Shown: piece after piece, positions 8,180-18,500 of the stretch
Position numbering within the stretch: position 1 is the first letter of the stretch
Layout of the letters: every line of letters begins with the position of its first letter
Origin: Streptomyces longispororuber
Lineage (GTDB): Bacteria; Actinomycetota; Actinomycetes; Streptomycetales; Streptomycetaceae
NCBI RefSeq assembly: GCF_014656095.1
Contig: NZ_BNBT01000012.1
Span: forward strand, 38,792-102,791
Direction: 5' to 3'
DNA length: 64,000 nt
Notes under the pieces: generated by a model
Database searches by the model: none
The model's input: the letters and a program-made list of their open reading frames with translations, nothing else
What the model was told of the DNA's origin: nothing
Program-made: the position numbers and the translations under genes

Positions 8180-9538
8180 GTGCCAGTAAGCAACAAGACG
8201 ACGCGGGTCGCCGTGCTCGCGGACTCCGACACCCGGTGGAAGTGGGGCGCGCTCACCGCACGGCGCCTCGCCGGAGCCGAGGGCGAGGGCGCCGTCGGCG
8301 GCGCGGCCGGGGACGGCCCCGCGGACGTCCGCCTCGACGGATACCTGCTGCGCGGCCGGGCCACGCCGACCCCCCGCCAGCTCGACGAGGTGGGCGTGCG
8401 CGCGGACCGCCTGCGCGAGGTCACCGCGGTCGAGTTCCTGAAGGAGATGGAGCGCGACCGGACGGCGTACGACGTCCTCGTCCTCGCCCTCGTCGGCGGC
8501 GGCGTCCAGGCCGTCCTGCACGGCCTCGCCCACGCCTGGGGCGGCAACGGACACCGCCCCGTCGTCGTCACCGGCTACGTCGGCGTGGTCTACGAGAAGC
8601 TCGCCGACGGCCTGCTCCTGCGCCACGGCGCGGACGTCGTCCTCGCCAACTCCCGCCAGGACGCGGAGCGGTTCCGCGCCGTGTACGAGGGCGTGGGCGC
8701 CGACGCGTCGAGCGTCACGGAGGCCGCGCTGCCCTTCCTCGGCGGCGCCCCGTACGCCCCGCTCGACCCCTACACGGTCGTCTTCGCCGCGCAGCCCTCC
8801 GTACCGGACAAGCGCGCCGAGCGGGCCTACCTCCTGGAGCGCCTCGTCCGGCACGCGCGGCGCCACCCCGAGCGCGAGGTGCTGCTCAAGCTGCGCAGCA
8901 AGCCCGGCGAGCACACCACGCACATCGAGGAACTGCCGTACCAGAAGCTGGTCAAGGGCATGGACACCCCGCCCAACTTCCGGCTCGTCTACGGGCACAT
9001 GGGCGAGGTCCTGGACCGCACCGACCTGCTGGTCACGGTCAGCTCCACCGCCGCGCTCGAAGCGCTGCACCGGCGTATCCCGACGGCCGTCCTCACCGAC
9101 TTCGGCATCCGCGAGGTCCACGGCAACCACCACTTCATCGGCTCGGGCTGCCTCGCCTCCTGGGACCAGCTCGACGCCGGGTACAGCCCCGAGCCCGACC
9201 CGGCCTGGGTCGCGCGCCAGGGCGTGTGCGCCGACGGCGGCTACGCCACGGCCTTCGACGAGGCCCGCGACCGCGTCGCCGCCCTCACCGCGCGCGCCGC
9301 CGCGGGCGGCCTGCCGCCGCTGGCGCCGTACTACACCCGCACCACCGCGCCCGGCTACCTGCCCGGCATACTCGCCCGCCACCACCTCGGCCCCGACGGC
9401 GCGCCCCTGCCGGGCGCCCGCGCCGCCGACCGCGAGCCGGGGCCGGTCCGCCAGGCCGTCCGCAGCGCGGCCCGCGGCGCCTACCGGCACGGCGTACAGC
9501 GCGTCGCCCCGGTGATCCGGCGGATGGGGGAGCTGTGA
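8180..9538 (+). CDS. Putative glycosyltransferase of the nonulosonate polymer cluster (DUF6716-like)
   Basis: 452 residues from the GTG at 8180. It has no signal peptide. It begins with a beta-strand motif TRVAVLADSDTRWKWG. Later come LLKLRSKPGEHTTH and DLLVTVSSTAALEALHRR, which resemble the phosphate-binding and SS/T motifs of GT-B sialyltransferase-like enzymes. I recall such proteins being named DUF6716 putative glycosyltransferases in this Streptomyces cluster, but this is from memory. Its first codons (GTG CCA GTA AGC) echo those of the gene at 3240 (GTG CCA GTG AGC). It lies directly upstream of the activation and synthesis genes, so a role in polymer assembly is inferred. Confidence 0.65.
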   Translation: MPVSNKTTRVAVLADSDTRWKWGALTARRLAGAEGEGAVGGAAGDGPADVRLDGYLLRGRATPTPRQLDEVGVRADRLREVTAVEFLKEMERDRTAYDVLVLALVGGGVQAVLHGLAHAWGGNGHRPVVVTGYVGVVYEKLADGLLLRHGADVVLANSRQDAERFRAVYEGVGADASSVTEAALPFLGGAPYAPLDPYTVVFAAQPSVPDKRAERAYLLERLVRHARRHPEREVLLKLRSKPGEHTTHIEELPYQKLVKGMDTPPNFRLVYGHMGEVLDRTDLLVTVSSTAALEALHRRIPTAVLTDFGIREVHGNHHFIGSGCLASWDQLDAGYSPEPDPAWVARQGVCADGGYATAFDEARDRVAALTARAAAGGLPPLAPYYTRTTAPGYLPGILARHHLGPDGAPLPGARAADREPGPVRQAVRSAARGAYRHGVQRVAPVIRRMGEL

Positions 9539-9624
9539 CGCCGCGGATCCCGGCCCAGGGCGCAGGACAGGCCCCGTCGAGCCCCCCGCCCAGCACCTCA
9601 CCAGGCATCCCCGAAGGAGCCGCC

Positions 9625-10920
9625 ATGCCCGACCCCCGCCCGGAGGCCGCCCCGGCGCGCCGCGTCCTCGCCGTCATCCCCGCGCGCGGCGGTTCCAAAG
9701 GGGTGCCCGCGAAGAACCTCGCCCCGGTCGGCGGCGTCCCGCTGGTGGCCCGCGCGGTCCGCGCCTGCACCGCCTCCCGCCTGGTCACCGACGTCGTCGT
9801 GTCCACCGACGACACCGTGATCGCCGAGACCGCGCGCGCCGCGGGCGCCGAGGTGGTCCTGCGCCCCGCGGCCATCGCGGGGGACACCGCGACCAGCGAG
9901 GCGGCCGTCCTGCACGCGATGGACGCGTGGGAGGCGCTGCACGGCGCGACGGTGGACGTGGTCCTGCTGGTGCAGTGCACGAGCCCCTTCATCACCCGCG
10001 AGGACGTCGACGGCATCGTCGAGGCCATCGTCACCGGTGGCGCGGACACCGCCCACACCGTCGCCCCCTTCCACGGCTTCGTCTGGCGCGACGCCGGCGA
10101 CGAGCCGCCCGCCATCGAGGGCGAGCGCACCACCGAGGAGGGCGGCACCACCAGGACCGTCACCGGCACCGCCACCTCCGGCGGCTACGGCGTCAACCAC
10201 GACAAGTCCTTCCGCCCCCGCCGCCAGGACCGCCCCCAGGACCTCCTGGAGACCGGCGCGGCCTACGGCATGCTCGCCACCGGCTTCCGCGCGCACAAGC
10301 ACCGCTTCTTCGGGCACACCGAGCTCGTCCGCACCGACCCGGCGCGCGTCCTGGAGATCGACGACCCGCACGACCTCGCGCGCGCCCGCGCCCTCGCCCC
10401 GCTCTTCGACGCGGTGCGCTCCGGCGACGAGGCCGCCCTCCCCACCCGCGACGACATCGACGCGGTCGTACTCGACTTCGACGGCACCCAGACCGACGAC
10501 AGGGTGCTGATCGACTCCGAAGGACGGGAGTTCGTCACCGTGCACCGCGGTGACGGCCTCGGCATCGCGGCCCTGCGCAGGTCCGGCCTCGCGATGCTGA
10601 TCCTGTCCACGGAGGAGAACCCGGTCGTCGCCGCCCGGGCCCGGAAGCTGAAGCTCCCGGTCCTGCACGGCATCGACCGCAAAGACCTCGCGCTGAAGCA
10701 GTGGTGCGAGGAGCAGGGCATCGCTCCCGAGCGCGTGCTCTACGTCGGCAACGACGTCAATGACCTCCCGTGCTTCGGCCTCGTCGGCTGGCCCGTGGCG
10801 GTCGCGAGCGCCCACGACGTCGTGCGCGGCGCCGCACGCGCGGTCACCACCCTCCCCGGCGGTGACGGCGCGATCCGAGAGATCGCCGCCTGGATCCTCG
10901 GCCCCTCCCTCAACAGTTAA
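9625..10920 (+). CDS. neuA: CMP-nonulosonate (Kdn/NeuAc) cytidylyltransferase fused to HAD phosphatase
   Basis: 431 residues. Residues 1 to about 235 form a NeuA-type nucleotidyltransferase, with the signature VIPARGGSKGVPAKN followed by LVQCTSPF and TGAAYGML. Residues from about 280 to the end form a KdsC-like HAD phosphatase with VLDFDGTQTDD (motif I), LSTEEN (II), a conserved lysine region and YVGNDVNDL (IV). One protein could therefore dephosphorylate a nonulosonate 9-phosphate and then couple the sugar to CMP. This fits a mannose-6-phosphate-derived Kdn route. The ATG at 9625 has a GAAGGAG site; an upstream GTG at 9535, overlapping the previous stop, is in frame but less likely. The synthase gene follows 14 bp later. 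Confidence 0.88.
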   Translation: MPDPRPEAAPARRVLAVIPARGGSKGVPAKNLAPVGGVPLVARAVRACTASRLVTDVVVSTDDTVIAETARAAGAEVVLRPAAIAGDTATSEAAVLHAMDAWEALHGATVDVVLLVQCTSPFITREDVDGIVEAIVTGGADTAHTVAPFHGFVWRDAGDEPPAIEGERTTEEGGTTRTVTGTATSGGYGVNHDKSFRPRRQDRPQDLLETGAAYGMLATGFRAHKHRFFGHTELVRTDPARVLEIDDPHDLARARALAPLFDAVRSGDEAALPTRDDIDAVVLDFDGTQTDDRVLIDSEGREFVTVHRGDGLGIAALRRSGLAMLILSTEENPVVAARARKLKLPVLHGIDRKDLALKQWCEEQGIAPERVLYVGNDVNDLPCFGLVGWPVAVASAHDVVRGAARAVTTLPGGDGAIREIAAWILGPSLNS

Positions 10921-10934
10921 GGAAAGTTCCTGCC

Positions 10935-11876
10935 ATGAGCACTACGGCCTCCGACAACCGCCTGCGCACCCTCGGTTCGAAGACCGCCGGTCCCGGTCAC
11001 CCCGTCTACATCACCGGCGAGATCGGCATCAACCACAACGGCGACCTGGAGAACGCCTTCGCGCTCATCGACGCGGCCGCGGACGCGGGCTGCGACGCGG
11101 TGAAGTTCCAGAAGCGCACGCCCGAGATCTGCACCCCGCGCGACCAGTGGGACATCGAGCGCGACACCCCCTGGGGCCGCATGACGTACATCGACTACCG
11201 CCACCGCGTGGAGTTCGGCGAGGCCGAGTACCAGGCCATCAGCGAGCACTGCGCCAAGCGCGGCATCGACTGGTTCGCCTCCCCGTGGGACACCGAGGCG
11301 GTGGCGTTCCTGGAGAAGTTCGACGTCCCGGCCCACAAGGTGGCCTCCGCGTCGCTCACGGACGACGAGCTGCTGCGCGCCCTGCGCGCCACCGGCCGTA
11401 CGATCATCCTCTCCACCGGCATGTCCACGCCAAAGCAGATCCGCCACGCGGTCGAGGTCCTGGGCAGCGACAACATCCTGCTCTGTCACGCCACGTCCAC
11501 GTACCCGGCGAAGGCCGAGGAGCTGAACCTCCGCGTCATCAACACCCTCCAGGCCGAGTACCCGAACGTCCCGATCGGCTACTCCGGCCACGAGACGGGC
11601 CTGCAGACCACCCTCGCCGCCGTCGCCCTCGGCGCCACCTTCGTCGAGCGGCACATCACCCTCGACCGCGCCATGTGGGGCTCCGACCAGGCCGCGTCCG
11701 TCGAGCCGCAGGGCCTGCAGCGCCTGGTCCGCGACATCCGCACCATCGAGGCGTCCCTCGGCGACGGCGTCAAGAAGGTGTACGAGTCCGAGCTCGGCCC
11801 GATGAAGAAGCTCCGCCGGGTGGCGGGCGTCGTCGCCGAGGCGGAGTCGGCCGACCGCGAGCCCGTCACCGTCTGA
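10935..11876 (+). CDS. neuB: NeuB-family nonulosonic acid synthase (probably Kdn-9-phosphate synthase)
   Basis: 313 residues. The TIM-barrel signature residues of NeuB are present: ITGEIGINHNGD, VKFQKRTPE, WFASPWDTEAV, LSTGMST, LCHATSTYP and IGYSGHETGL. The enzyme condenses phosphoenolpyruvate with a hexose or hexosamine to give a nine-carbon acid. Typical NeuB proteins (about 340-360 residues) carry a C-terminal antifreeze-like SAF domain that closes the active site of the dimer partner. This protein stops before that domain, ending DREPVTV. The neighbouring HAD fusion suggests a phosphorylated product. An AAGGAAAG ribosome site precedes the ATG. Confidence 0.88.
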   Translation: MSTTASDNRLRTLGSKTAGPGHPVYITGEIGINHNGDLENAFALIDAAADAGCDAVKFQKRTPEICTPRDQWDIERDTPWGRMTYIDYRHRVEFGEAEYQAISEHCAKRGIDWFASPWDTEAVAFLEKFDVPAHKVASASLTDDELLRALRATGRTIILSTGMSTPKQIRHAVEVLGSDNILLCHATSTYPAKAEELNLRVINTLQAEYPNVPIGYSGHETGLQTTLAAVALGATFVERHITLDRAMWGSDQAASVEPQGLQRLVRDIRTIEASLGDGVKKVYESELGPMKKLRRVAGVVAEAESADREPVTV

Positions 11877-12330
11877 CCGTCCGCACCACCCCCGCCGGCG
11901 GGCCGCGCCAGACCGCGCCCCGCCGGCCCTCGGCGCCCCCGGGAGCGCACCGGTGCCGCTCCCGCGCCGGGCGTTCCCGGGTGGCTGTGCCGGGGGTGCC
12001 GAGGGGGCGGTGCTCGCCGCGTCGCCCGGCCGGGCGAGGGGCCGCGTGCTCCATCCGGCCCACCCGCGTCACCCGGTCGTGCCGCGGCCGCCGAGTTCAC
12101 CCGAAGCGCCGGGCAGGGCCTGAGCCGCCCGTGTCACCCGACCGGCCCCGGGGCCGTCCGAACCACCTGAATCGCCTAGATCACCTGAACCGCCCGAAGC
12201 GCGTTAACCACTCGGACCACGTCCGTCACCAGGCCGCGCGACCCGCGTCGGCCGGCGGACGCGCAGGACGACTGCGCAGGACCACCTGATCTGCCCGGAC
12301 CCGCCCCATCCCGCACGGGAGGACCGACCC
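11877..12330. other. 454-bp intergenic stretch without a recognised gene
   Basis: The first half is GC-rich with weak inverted repeats near 11890-11935 that could terminate the synthase transcript. The second half has short CACCTGA/ACCGCC-type repeats around 12160-12200. Open frames here have no start with a ribosome site and no recognisable motif. GGGAGG at about 12318-12323 is the ribosome site of the next gene. Confidence 0.6.
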
Positions 12331-13488
12331 ATGTCAGCACGGAGCGCACGCCGCGCCGCGAGGGCACCGCACGGCACGCTGGCGTTCGTGGAGTCGCCGG
12401 TGCAGTTGCTCAACGTGCTGGAGTGGGCGCACCTGTCCACGGCACGTGAGCCCGAGACCGCCCCCGGCGACCTGACCCTCGTGGTGCTCGCCCCCACCGA
12501 CCCCATGACCCGGGGCCAGCTCCGCCGCATGTCCGAGCTGGCGCGCGTGGACGGCTTCCAGGTGCGCTGGGAGGAGGCGCGCGGCGGCACGACGGCGCCC
12601 TTCCACACCATCGGCGGCCTCGCGGCCCCGCTGCGCAAGGCGGCCCGGGTGGTGATCGGCGACCCCTTCTCCCGCTACGTCCAACTGCTGCTCACCATCA
12701 CGCGCGCCCGCGACCTGGTGGTCGTCGACGACGGCACGGCGACCATGGAGTTCGTCTCGCAGCTCGCCAAGGGCGAGCGGCTGGTGCGCTGGCACCGCAG
12801 GGGCGGCCGCCCCGGCCCCCGGGACATGGTCTTCATGCCGGTCTCGTCCTCGGCCCGCCGCCGTCTGACGCCGACCCCCAAGGGCCGGCGCCGGGTGGAG
12901 GTCTTCTCCTCGATGCCCATCGACGAGGCCCCCTCCGGCGTGACGGTCACCGTCAACTCCTTCGCGTGGACCCGGGCCCGCTTCGGCCCGCCGCGCATCA
13001 CCAAGGGCGCGGACCTGGTGGGCACGTCCCTGGTGGAGACCGGGGTGGTGGACCTGGACCGCTACCTGGACGCGGTGGGCGCGCTGGCCCGTACGCACGG
13101 GGCGGCCCGCTACTTCGCGCACCGCCGCGAGAGCGCCGAGAAGCTCCACCGCCTAGCCGTGGAGACGGGCCTCCAGGTGATCCGCCCCGACCTGCCGCTG
13201 GAGCTGATCGCCCGCCGCGGCCCCATCGGCAGCACGATCCTGAGCTTCCCCTCCACGGTCGTCCACACCCTGCCCCTGGCCCTGGCCGGCACCGAGGTGA
13301 AGGTCGCGGTCATGGACATCGACCCGGCGTGGCTGACGGACAAGGCGTCACCGCGCGCGCAGGGCTTCCTCTCGGGCGTCACGGACACGGCCCGCGACGT
13401 CCACCGCCTGGCCGCCCTCCCCCACACCCCACCCGGCCCCGGCATCCCCACCCAGGGCGGCACCCAACAGACACCGGCTCCGGCGTAG
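12331..13488 (+). CDS. Sialyltransferase-like GT-B protein
   Basis: 385 residues. The start FVESPVQLLNVLEW is typical of the GT52/polysialyltransferase group, where a first-strand E/D-S-P-x-Q motif occurs. VVVDDGTATMEF near residue 130 supplies the D/E-D/E-G motif, YFAHRRESAEK near 262 sits where the H-P motif is expected, and LSFPSTVVHTLPLAL near 303 is the serine motif. The histidine is followed by arginine instead of the usual proline. It should transfer or extend a CMP-activated nonulosonate. A GGGAGG site precedes the ATG. A proline-rich tail ends the protein. It forms the right end of the glycopolymer cluster. Confidence 0.72.
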   Translation: MSARSARRAARAPHGTLAFVESPVQLLNVLEWAHLSTAREPETAPGDLTLVVLAPTDPMTRGQLRRMSELARVDGFQVRWEEARGGTTAPFHTIGGLAAPLRKAARVVIGDPFSRYVQLLLTITRARDLVVVDDGTATMEFVSQLAKGERLVRWHRRGGRPGPRDMVFMPVSSSARRRLTPTPKGRRRVEVFSSMPIDEAPSGVTVTVNSFAWTRARFGPPRITKGADLVGTSLVETGVVDLDRYLDAVGALARTHGAARYFAHRRESAEKLHRLAVETGLQVIRPDLPLELIARRGPIGSTILSFPSTVVHTLPLALAGTEVKVAVMDIDPAWLTDKASPRAQGFLSGVTDTARDVHRLAALPHTPPGPGIPTQGGTQQTPAPA

Positions 13489-13850
13489 GGGACCGGGCAC
13501 GCCGTTCGCGCTCCGCCCGTAAGCAACCGTTGCGTCCGGGCTGTCCGGACCTGTGACCGGAGCGGCACAGGACCGCTCGGCAGAAATCTGTCGACTGCGG
13601 TGTGTGACGGTGAGGCCAAGGCGCTCGCCCTGCATGGCCGGAATGCGTCCCGGCTGCACAGGTCCTTCACACTGCTGTGGCACTCGACCTCTGCGCGCAC
13701 GTGCTGGTGAGTACGGGAACCGCGGCCAAGGGTGAGGCCCTTCGTTCGCAGGTGTCACGAGGTACCGAACCGTTGGCTGGTACTCGCCCTGGTCGGGTGC
13801 TCCCAGTGACCAGGCGGTCGAACAGCGCACGCGTTGTGGCCTGGGTCACA
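13489..13850. other. Intergenic region between the glycopolymer cluster and the large surface-protein locus
   Basis: About 360 bp with lower GC than the flanking genes. Short open frames exist on both strands but none has a convincing ribosome site or motif. It may contain remnants of a former gene; nothing recognisable is left. Confidence 0.5.
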
Positions 13851-13880
13851 TTGACGGTTTGTGCGGGCGCGGCATTTACT
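13851..13880 (+). promoter_or_regulatory. Candidate promoter of the FG-GAP gene
   Basis: TTGACG (13851-13856) and TTTACT (13875-13880) are separated by 18 bp, close to a housekeeping sigma factor promoter. The start codon at 13907 lies 26 bp further on. Confidence 0.45.
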
Positions 13881-13906
13881 CACCCAGCCGTGAACGTTCT
13901 GTGACG

Positions 13907-15496
13907 ATGTTCGGTAACTCTGGGGTGGGGACTGTGGGGTTGAGCCAAGACGTGCACCGTGGTGCACGGCTGACGCGGTGGGGAGTGGCCGGCGCTCTGG
14001 TGGTGGCGGCCACGACATCCGTGACGGTGAGTACGCCCTCGGCGGCGGCTCCGGCGACGTGCGACGCGGGGGTGGGGTCGGACTTCAACGGCGACGGCAT
14101 CCGGGACATGGCCGTGGCCGACCCCGAGGCGACCGTGGCGGGCAAGGCGGAGGCCGGGCTGGTCCGTATCGTGCTCGGGGACGACAAGGGTGTCGTCGAG
14201 ATCTCGCAGAAGCTGAGCGGGATGACGGCAGCACCTGAAGCGGGGGACAAGTTCGGCGCGTCCATCGCGGTGTACGACGCCGACAAGGACGGATGCGACG
14301 ACCTGGCGGTCGGCGCGCCCTACGAGGACGTCACCACGGCCGACGGGGCCCAGGCCGACGCCGGTGCCGTCTACGTCATCCACGGCCGGCCCTCGGGCAT
14401 CGGTGAGGGCTCCCGCATCAAGAGCTACACCCAGGCGGGCTTGGACGGGGACACCGCGACCGAGGCCGGGGACCTCTTCGGCTACGCCCTCGCGGCCGGC
14501 GTGAAGACCGGAGGCAAGCCGTACCTCGCCATCGGCGTGCCGGGGGAGGCCATCGGCAGTCTCTCGGACGCGGGGTGCATCCACTACGTTCAGGGGACCG
14601 CCAAGACCACGGTCAACCAGGACGACCCGGACGTGCCCGGCGTGGCGGAGGCCAACGACCGGTTCGGCCACTCCCTCGCGGCCACCAGTCGTTTCGTCGC
14701 CGTCGGCGCACCGGGAGAGGCGATCGGCGGAGAGACGTTCGCCGGAGCGGTGACGCTGTTCAACCACACCATCGAGGACGGCCGACCGACGCCCCTGGAC
14801 GGCGTCGACGAGAACCACCCGGCTCTGGTGTCCGGCGCGTCCGCCAAGGACGACCGGTTCGGCACGGCGCTGTCGATGGTCGCGTACCGGCCCTCCGGCG
14901 CTGACACCGACACGGACGCGCTCCTGGCCGTCGGCGCCCCCAACGAGAACGTGGGCACCGTCACCGACGCGGGCGCCGTCACCGTCATCCGGATCAAGCC
15001 GTCTGGAGCCGTCACCGAGGTCGGTTTCCTCGACCGGCTGTCGTCCGGTGGAGACGAGCGCCCCGCGGCGTCGGACTTCTTCGGCCAGCGGGTCGCGCTG
15101 GCCAACACCGAACCGGGTGACCCCAGCACGGCGGAGACGATCAAGCTGGCCGTCAGCGTCCCCAACCAGGACGTGGGAGCCGCGGAGAACGCGGGCGCCG
15201 TGCACCTGCTGTCCCCCCTCCGCTCGCCGGGACGAACGGCCCAGGTCCTCACGCGGGGCCACGGCCTGCCCGGAACGGCCGAGGCACGCGACCTCCTCGG
15301 GCTCGGGCTGTGGGCCACGTACAAGGACCTGTATGTCGGAGTGCCCTACAGCAAGACACCGGGTGACCGGAAGGGCCTGGTGTACGCGGGCTCCTGGAAG
15401 CACTTCCAAGGCGGCTCAGGGGCCGTGCGCACGGTGAAGCCGGGCGCGGACGGGGTGCCGGACGAAGGCAAGGCCTTCGGCTCGGTCATCCGCTAG
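13907..15496 (+). CDS. Secreted FG-GAP (integrin alpha-type) beta-propeller protein
   Basis: 529 residues from ATG 13907; GTG 13934 with a GGGGTGGGG site is an alternative. A signal peptide is visible (RWGVAGALVVAATTSVTVST, cleavage near SAAA-PAT). The mature part is a run of about seven FG-GAP blades. The first holds a calcium-binding DFNGDGIRDMAVADP loop; others read DKFGASIAVYDADKDGCDD, then NDRFGHSLAATSRFVAVGAPG, and DDRFGTALSM. Each blade has the FG...AVGAP pattern. Such domains fold as an integrin-like propeller on the cell surface or in the medium. The next two genes, also secreted and large, follow in the same direction with gaps of about 90 bp. Confidence 0.87.
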   Translation: MFGNSGVGTVGLSQDVHRGARLTRWGVAGALVVAATTSVTVSTPSAAAPATCDAGVGSDFNGDGIRDMAVADPEATVAGKAEAGLVRIVLGDDKGVVEISQKLSGMTAAPEAGDKFGASIAVYDADKDGCDDLAVGAPYEDVTTADGAQADAGAVYVIHGRPSGIGEGSRIKSYTQAGLDGDTATEAGDLFGYALAAGVKTGGKPYLAIGVPGEAIGSLSDAGCIHYVQGTAKTTVNQDDPDVPGVAEANDRFGHSLAATSRFVAVGAPGEAIGGETFAGAVTLFNHTIEDGRPTPLDGVDENHPALVSGASAKDDRFGTALSMVAYRPSGADTDTDALLAVGAPNENVGTVTDAGAVTVIRIKPSGAVTEVGFLDRLSSGGDERPAASDFFGQRVALANTEPGDPSTAETIKLAVSVPNQDVGAAENAGAVHLLSPLRSPGRTAQVLTRGHGLPGTAEARDLLGLGLWATYKDLYVGVPYSKTPGDRKGLVYAGSWKHFQGGSGAVRTVKPGADGVPDEGKAFGSVIR

Positions 15497-15580
15497 AGGC
15501 AGAGAGCTTCGACGCGTGCCCGCGGTGCGCGCCGGGGCCTGGTTCACGGCTCGGGCTCGGCTTACGACTCAGGGGGAACG

Positions 15581-18500
15581 GTGAAGAGCAGAGCGGTACG
15601 GCGCGCGCGAAGAAGCGCGGCCCTGGTGGTCGGCACCCTCACGTCCGCGCTGGCAGTCGTGGTCACCGGGCTGTCTCCCGCGGTCGCGACGCCGCAGGAA
15701 CGCCCGGCCTCCGCGACGGCATCGGCTCCGCGGACAGCGCTCACGGACGACATCGCGCTCCGGACGTCGGAAGAGACCGGCAAACGTGTCGAAGTCCTTG
15801 GCAGGCGCACAGAGCGCGGTCAGACGTTCGCGAACCCTGACGGCACCCTCACGGTCAAGGAGTACGCACAGCCGGTCCGTACGCGGAAGGGCGACGCCTG
15901 GACCGCGATCGACACGACGCTGGTCGAACAGGCGAACGGCACTCTCGCTCCCAAGGCCACTCCCACCGCCGTGACCATCTCGGGCGGTGGAGACGGCCCG
16001 TTCGCCACGCTCGCCCGCGACGGCAAGACCCTCTCCCTGTCCTGGCCGGACAAGCTGCCCGCTCCCGAGGTGCAGGGCGCCACGGCCACGTACCGATCGG
16101 TCCTGCCGGATGTCGACCTGGTCGTGCGCGCGGAGCCCGAGGGCTTCGCGCACCTGCTGGTCGTCAAGTCCGCCGAAGCGGCGGCCAACGCGAAGCTGGA
16201 CGACATCGAGCTGCCCGTCGAGGCCCGGGGGGTCGCCGTGAGCGAGGCGGCCGGGGGCGGGCTGGTGGCGAAGGACGCGGCCACGGGTGGCACGGTCTTC
16301 GAGGCCCCGCAACCGGTGATGTGGGACTCCAGCGGCGACAGTCGGGCGGCACGGAAGCAGGACCGCGCGGCGGTGGCACCGCAGGCCGTGCCGGGTGACG
16401 GCGCCCGGGTCGCCGACGTCTCGCTCGGGCTGCGGCGCGGGGCCATCACCCTGAAGCCCGACATGAGCCTGCTCCGCGGCGAGCACACCCGCTACCCGGT
16501 GGTCATCGACCCGGTCGCGAGAACGAAGAGCCGCACGGCATGGACCTGGGTATCGTCCGCCAAGCCCGGCCTGGAAGGCTGGAAGTTCCCCAACTCCGAC
16601 GACGGAGTCGAGTCCGGCAAGGGCGTCGGCCGCTGCCCGGCGAACTTCTCCGTGCGCTGCACCGGTAGTGACGACGTACAGCGGCAGTACTACGCGATCC
16701 CGACCGGGAGCTTCGAGGGCAAGAAGATCCTCAAGGCCGAGTTCGCCATCACGCTGGTGCACACCTACAACAGCGAGGCACGCTCGGTGCAACTGCACCG
16801 GGTGAACAGCTCCGGCGGCAGTGCCATCAACTCCCGCACGAGCTGGTCCAACCGGCCTTCGAGCAAGGACCACATCACCTCGGAGTCACCGACCAACGCG
16901 ACGGGCTCCTGTACGGCGACCAACCAGAACGTCCGCTTCAACGTGAAGGGCACCGTACAGAAGGCGGCGTCCAGCGGCTGGGACACCACCACCTTCGGCC
17001 TGCAGGCCGCGGACGAGGACTCGTACGCGGCCTGGAAGCGCTTCTGCAACAACGCCGCGCTGGAGGTGACGTACAACCGGCCGCCCTATCAGCCGAGGAT
17101 GGACGAGCTGAACATGGACCCCGGAGGCAAGTGCGCCTACGGGGAGGCCACCAAGCACTACACCAAGAAGGCGCCCACGCTGTCCGCCACCATCTGGGAC
17201 CCCGACCACGGCGACGTGAAGGGCAACGCGGAGAAGATCAGGGCGCAGTTCGAGATCTTCTGGACGGACAAGAACGGGAACGAGAAGAAGTACGTCGTCA
17301 CGACCGGCTACCAGCAGTCGAACACCGAGCGAGGTCGTAACAGCGGCTACGAGAGGTTCACCTACAAGGCGGGGACGGACATCCGCGGGGACGGCACGGG
17401 TGCGTTCACGCTGCCCCAGAACACCGTGATCGGCTGGTGGGTACGCGGCGGCGACGACATCGACGGCCCGGAGGAGTCCTGGGGGCCGTGGAGCCACGAA
17501 GGATCGGGTACCCGGTGCGAGTTCATTCTCGACTCCACCAAGCCCGATGCGCCGGAGGTGAAGTCCGAGACGTACCCGGATGACGACAAGTGGCACGCGG
17601 GTGTGGGTGACTACGGCTCCTTCGAGCTGCACTCGGAGGGCACCGACGTCGTCAAGTACCGGTATCAGTTCACGGGCGAGTCCGAGAGGACGGTCACGCC
17701 GAGCGCACCCGGCAGGCCGGTCACCGTGCGCTGGATGCCGCGGCGGGAAGCCCCGATGACGCTGTATGTCGAGGCCGAGGACCGCGCCGGCAACAGCAAG
17801 GAGATCACCAAGTCCTACCGTTTCCGGGTCGCGAAGGGGCGCTCCCCCAAGGCCGCCTGGGCACTGGCCGACCCGGTGGAATCCCGGCAGGCCGTGGGCA
17901 ACGACGGTACCCCGCCGGCGGCGGCAGGACCGGGCGTGACGTTCGGCGAGGACGGCCCGCACGGCTCCGTGCGCACCGCCGCGGCTCTGGACGGCAGCAG
18001 CGGCGCGTATCTGAACGCCGGCCGTCACATCGTCGACACCGACGCGACGTTCTCGGTGGCCGCCTGGGTGCAGTTGCCCGAGCTGCCGAAGAAATCGATG
18101 ACCGTGGTGAGCCAGGACGGCTCGGCCCAGTCGGGTTTCTCGCTCGGCTACGACGCCGGGGCCCGGCGCTGGTCCTTCCTGGCTCCTGACAGCGAGATCG
18201 ACTCCACCATCTCCTGGGAAGTGCAGGGTCCCCGGGCGGTGCCCGGAGAGTGGACGCATCTCGTCGGCGTCTACGACAAGGACGAGGCCAAGGCCGGAAG
18301 CGCCGGCACGATGCGCATGTACGTCAACGGCACGCTGGTGAAGGGTGATGTCCAGGAGCGTCCCACGACCTGGAACGCCACCGGATCGCTGCAGATCGGA
18401 CGCGCGCTGGTGCCCGCCGGGTACACCGCGAACCTGAAGGGAACCGTCGCGGACGTCCAGGTCTTCGACCGGGTGCTCGCCGCGGACGAGACGAAGAGCC

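Noticed and set aside
7982..9601. Longer N-terminus of family 2 glycosyltransferase copy B (open to 9601)
   Set aside because: The extra part is antisense to the gene at 8180 and absent from copy A; the domain starts three codons after GTG 7981.
13489..13906. Small genes in the gap before the FG-GAP gene
   Set aside because: Frames of 60-75 codons exist on both strands, but none has a ribosome site or known motif.
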